Of a DNA stretch of 64,000 bases, positions 61,560 to 64,000 are shown piece by piece. Position numbers and translations under genes: made by a program. Under the pieces are notes generated by a model. The model worked only from the letters and a program-made list of their open reading frames with translations. It was not told where the DNA came from and made no database searches. Source of the stretch: Bretschneidera sinensis (Eukaryota; Streptophyta; Magnoliopsida; Brassicales; Akaniaceae); contig CM043699.1 of the NCBI GenBank assembly GCA_023935145.1, forward strand, positions 73,799,138 to 73,863,137, written 5' to 3'. The stretch's first letter is position 1. Each line of letters begins with the position of its first letter.

Positions 61560-62861
61560 ATGAACCGAGTCTGACATATATAATGTGGATGATTATGGGA
61601 ATAAAAATAAGATGAACAAGTCTTTTATATACATATTGACTTATGAGAATAAGTAGATATGTCTTGATGATAATTTCTTCTAAGTAATATAGTAATATGA
61701 TTGATTGATAAATTTTATGTTTGAGAAATTGTTGATTAGCTTAATGAGGAATTCTTTTGCGGATATAGTAGATTGTTATGAACTAGGGGTGTGATTGTTT
61801 GTGCTTGAAAATTTGTATGTATATATAGAGATATGGTTGTGTTATTAATGCATTTCATGTGACATGAATTACTTGATCATATTATAGAAACAAAATAAAG
61901 GTGGAACCCAGTGGAATAGAAAAAAAAAGGTGAAACCGAGTGGAATGAATGTATAATACGATGTTTACTGTACCCGTATATAAGGAGATATCCCAGTTGT
62001 GATGAGATTAGCCCAATGATGTGCAATGATATGAAATGAATTATATTAAGAAATGATTGTGCATAGCATTGCATTTCATTGATGTATTGTGGTGAATGGC
62101 CCATGAGAAGTGTGTGTTGTAATTGGCCCATGAAAGACATGTGATGTGATTGGCATGATGAAGGGCATGAGCTGTCGATTGTTATGAATTGAAAAATATT
62201 GTGATGGATGTTGCTCAGGAATGATTGATTTTATGTTTGTGTGGATGAGATATGACCCATGAAATATATGACTAATTAAGAATATTAGTGTTGCTGTGAA
62301 GATTGTTTCTTTTGTGTTAAGTAATGAGAAAAGTAAAATAGAAGTGTAAATAAAAGTCGTATTATACTTATACACATGAAAAATGAAATGTATGACAAGG
62401 CTATAAATTTAAGATTAAAATTTTTAAAACGATTACTTCTAGTGATGTAAAGTCTTGCTGAGCTTTTTAGCTCACCCTTCTCCCTTTTACTAACTTTTCA
62501 GGAAAGTGCTGGAAGGTTTGAGACCAAGTTTAAGGAAGTTCCTTGTAAGGTCCTCGTCCATGGCATCCTCATCTCTTGGGTCTTTTGGGAGCCTAAGTTT
62601 TTGATATAGTTTACTTTGTAAAAAGATTTCAAGTTACTTGTAATTAAGGAGGTTTTGTAAAATCTTAAGAGTTGGTTTATTATATTGAAAGGTTTCATGT
62701 ATGTAAAGATATGTGTTTGTATAGATTTGAAATGATTAGATTGGAAAATAATGTTGTTTGATTTACAAATTTTTGTATGGTTGCATCTTGAATCAGGATG
62801 CTCAATACTGAAAGGTAATGGAACCATTCCAAGTAGGGCCTATTCGGGATGGGTCATTACA
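61560..62861 (+). repeat. Gypsy LTR, plus orientation, 5'-truncated
   Basis: It carries the same landmarks in the opposite orientation: CTGAGCTTTTTAGCTCACCC at about 62,457, TTTCAGGAAAGTGCTGG, and the end GGGATGGGTCATTACA at 62861. A primer-site-like sequence follows. It is about half the length of its neighbour, so its beginning seems lost. Confidence 0.75.
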
Positions 62862-62880
62862 TTTTTTGTATCAAAGCTTT
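62862..62880 (+). promoter_or_regulatory. Degenerate primer-binding site of the plus-strand gypsy element
   Basis: TTTTTTGTATCAAAGCTTT follows the LTR end; TTTTGGTATCAGAGC is the usual form, so two positions are changed. Confidence 0.7.
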
Positions 62881-64000
62881 AGGTTTAAGGTTCTGTAGAC
62901 TTTAGTTGCATAGTGTATGGTGCATTGTACATGGACTGGTCATAGAAGGTCAGTTGTGTATAATAAGAGAGAAAGTTTTTAGGAGTGGTAAGTAGTAATG
63001 GTTTAGACGGGGGTAAGATGTCTTGAGACTAAAGTGGAGTTAACTTGTGTTTAGAAGTTGTACAAATTTGATATTTTTTTTGGAATGACTTGTTCTGTTT
63101 TATGAGATCTTATTAATGATTGCCCTCATTGAGAATTTCAGATATAAATACTTGAAGTGATGAAATATTTTGATTGATATATCATTCACATGCGTTTGTG
63201 GAAATGTTGTTATGTGGTTGGTTGTTGCAGAAAATGTTGAAAGGTGAAATATGAGAAAAGACTTTTCTTTAAGTTTTTTTATTAACTTGAAAGCCCTACT
63301 TTGTTTTACGCGAGCATTGGCAATTTGTTGATAAACTGGTTGCTAAAGGATTTGGAGATATTGTCAAGAATGATTCCCTAAAGTTACGAGTAGTACTAAG
63401 TTAGTGAACCTAGTTGGGTTATGTATGAACGATTTTTTTTTTACGATTCCTTTTCATTTTGTATATGCTAAAGTTCTTTGATTAATGATTGTGTGAATAC
63501 TGTGTAATGTTGGTTTAAGAAATAATTATTATAAAAAGTGTAGACTTGAAATAGATGAAGTCTTGAGTAGTGGGTCTGTATATGTGTATGCTTGGGTGAT
63601 GAGTATGGGAAAAAGATAGTTGTTTGGTATCAGACTTGGAATATTTTGAAAGTTTGGATTCTGATTATCTATTTGAAAATGTGTGAAAGATCAAAAGTTG
63701 GGAAATTATATCGATCCATAGAAATTGTAAGTATCTCATTATGAAATGGAATTTGAGAAGGATGATTAATATTGATAGGGCTTTAGATTGATTAATGAGT
63801 ATAAAAAGGGATAGGAGAAATTGTTGAACAAGTGATAGCAAAACAAATAAAGTATAGTAGGGAGTGACTGAGGTAAAATGAAAGAAATAATTTAAAAGAA
63901 CCAATGATGGTGTTAGATAAATCACAAGTAAAATTTTATGATATTTTTGACATTAAGAGATATACTAAAGAAAGTATTATTTTCTTAAACAAATTTTTTA
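62881..64000 (+). mobile_element. Leader region of a plus-strand gypsy element, leaving the window
   Basis: By position this should be the non-coding leader before gag. I see no gag motif up to the edge; the minus strand frame at 63,925-63,665 is hydrophobic chance sequence. Confidence 0.45.

Noticed and set aside
62076..62827. Minus-strand frames of about 100 codons near 62 kb
   Set aside because: They are antisense to the plus-oriented gypsy LTR and rich in repeats of the LTR; no protein family is recognisable.

Overview
This window is AT-rich flowering-plant nuclear DNA, probably from a eudicot. It holds two conserved plant genes on the minus strand, split introns with GT..AG borders, beta-glucosidase pseudogenes, and many copia, gypsy, CACTA, MULE, LINE and MITE remains. 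I cannot name the species. Nothing here looks bacterial, organellar or CRISPR-like.

Positions 1-13,050 are the gene-bearing end. The left edge cuts a SUVH5/SUVH6-type histone H3K9 methyltransferase gene (minus strand; only the N-terminal ~591 residues are in view), with a 5' leader that appears to contain an intron and a 30-codon upstream ORF. Next comes a complete seven-exon CLPR4 gene (minus strand, 300 codons), encoding a non-catalytic subunit of the plastid ClpPR protease. Its introns carry a Stowaway MITE, a ~380 bp tandem duplication with poly-C tracts, and a LINE fragment.

Positions 13,050-31,975 are repeat-dominated. They hold a decayed MULE transposase followed directly by a truncated second copy of CLPR4 exon 1 and adjoining intron; a 4.16 kb degenerate copia element with 172 bp LTRs and a GTATC target duplication; a small SINE-like insertion with a 10 bp duplication; a minus-strand Tekay/Del-like gypsy element; and a minus-strand copia fragment.

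Positions 31,975-53,540 are a degenerate family-1 beta-glucosidase (GH1) cluster. Copy A is split by about 10.7 kb of nested insertions: ACCCGA-rich hAT-like flanks, inside them a CACTA-like transposon with an ATG target duplication, and inside that a fairly young copia element with 242 bp LTRs, a TAGAC duplication and an open gag. Copy B keeps most exons in order but has lost its start codon and has an internal stop and a replaced nucleophile Glu. Copy C is a tandem duplicate of the last exon and 3' flank.

Positions 53,540-64,000 hold an LTR-like GC-rich block with a TATA box, a hAT-like MITE, a 108 bp minisatellite, and two Tekay-type long LTRs head to head; the right one leads through a primer-binding-site-like sequence into an element that leaves the window.

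The only two genes I regard as likely functional are the SUVH gene and CLPR4. They show no evident functional link beyond being neighbours. I found no undescribed biological system; the points of interest are structural (nested insertions, exon duplication, inverted LTR pair) and concern gene decay.
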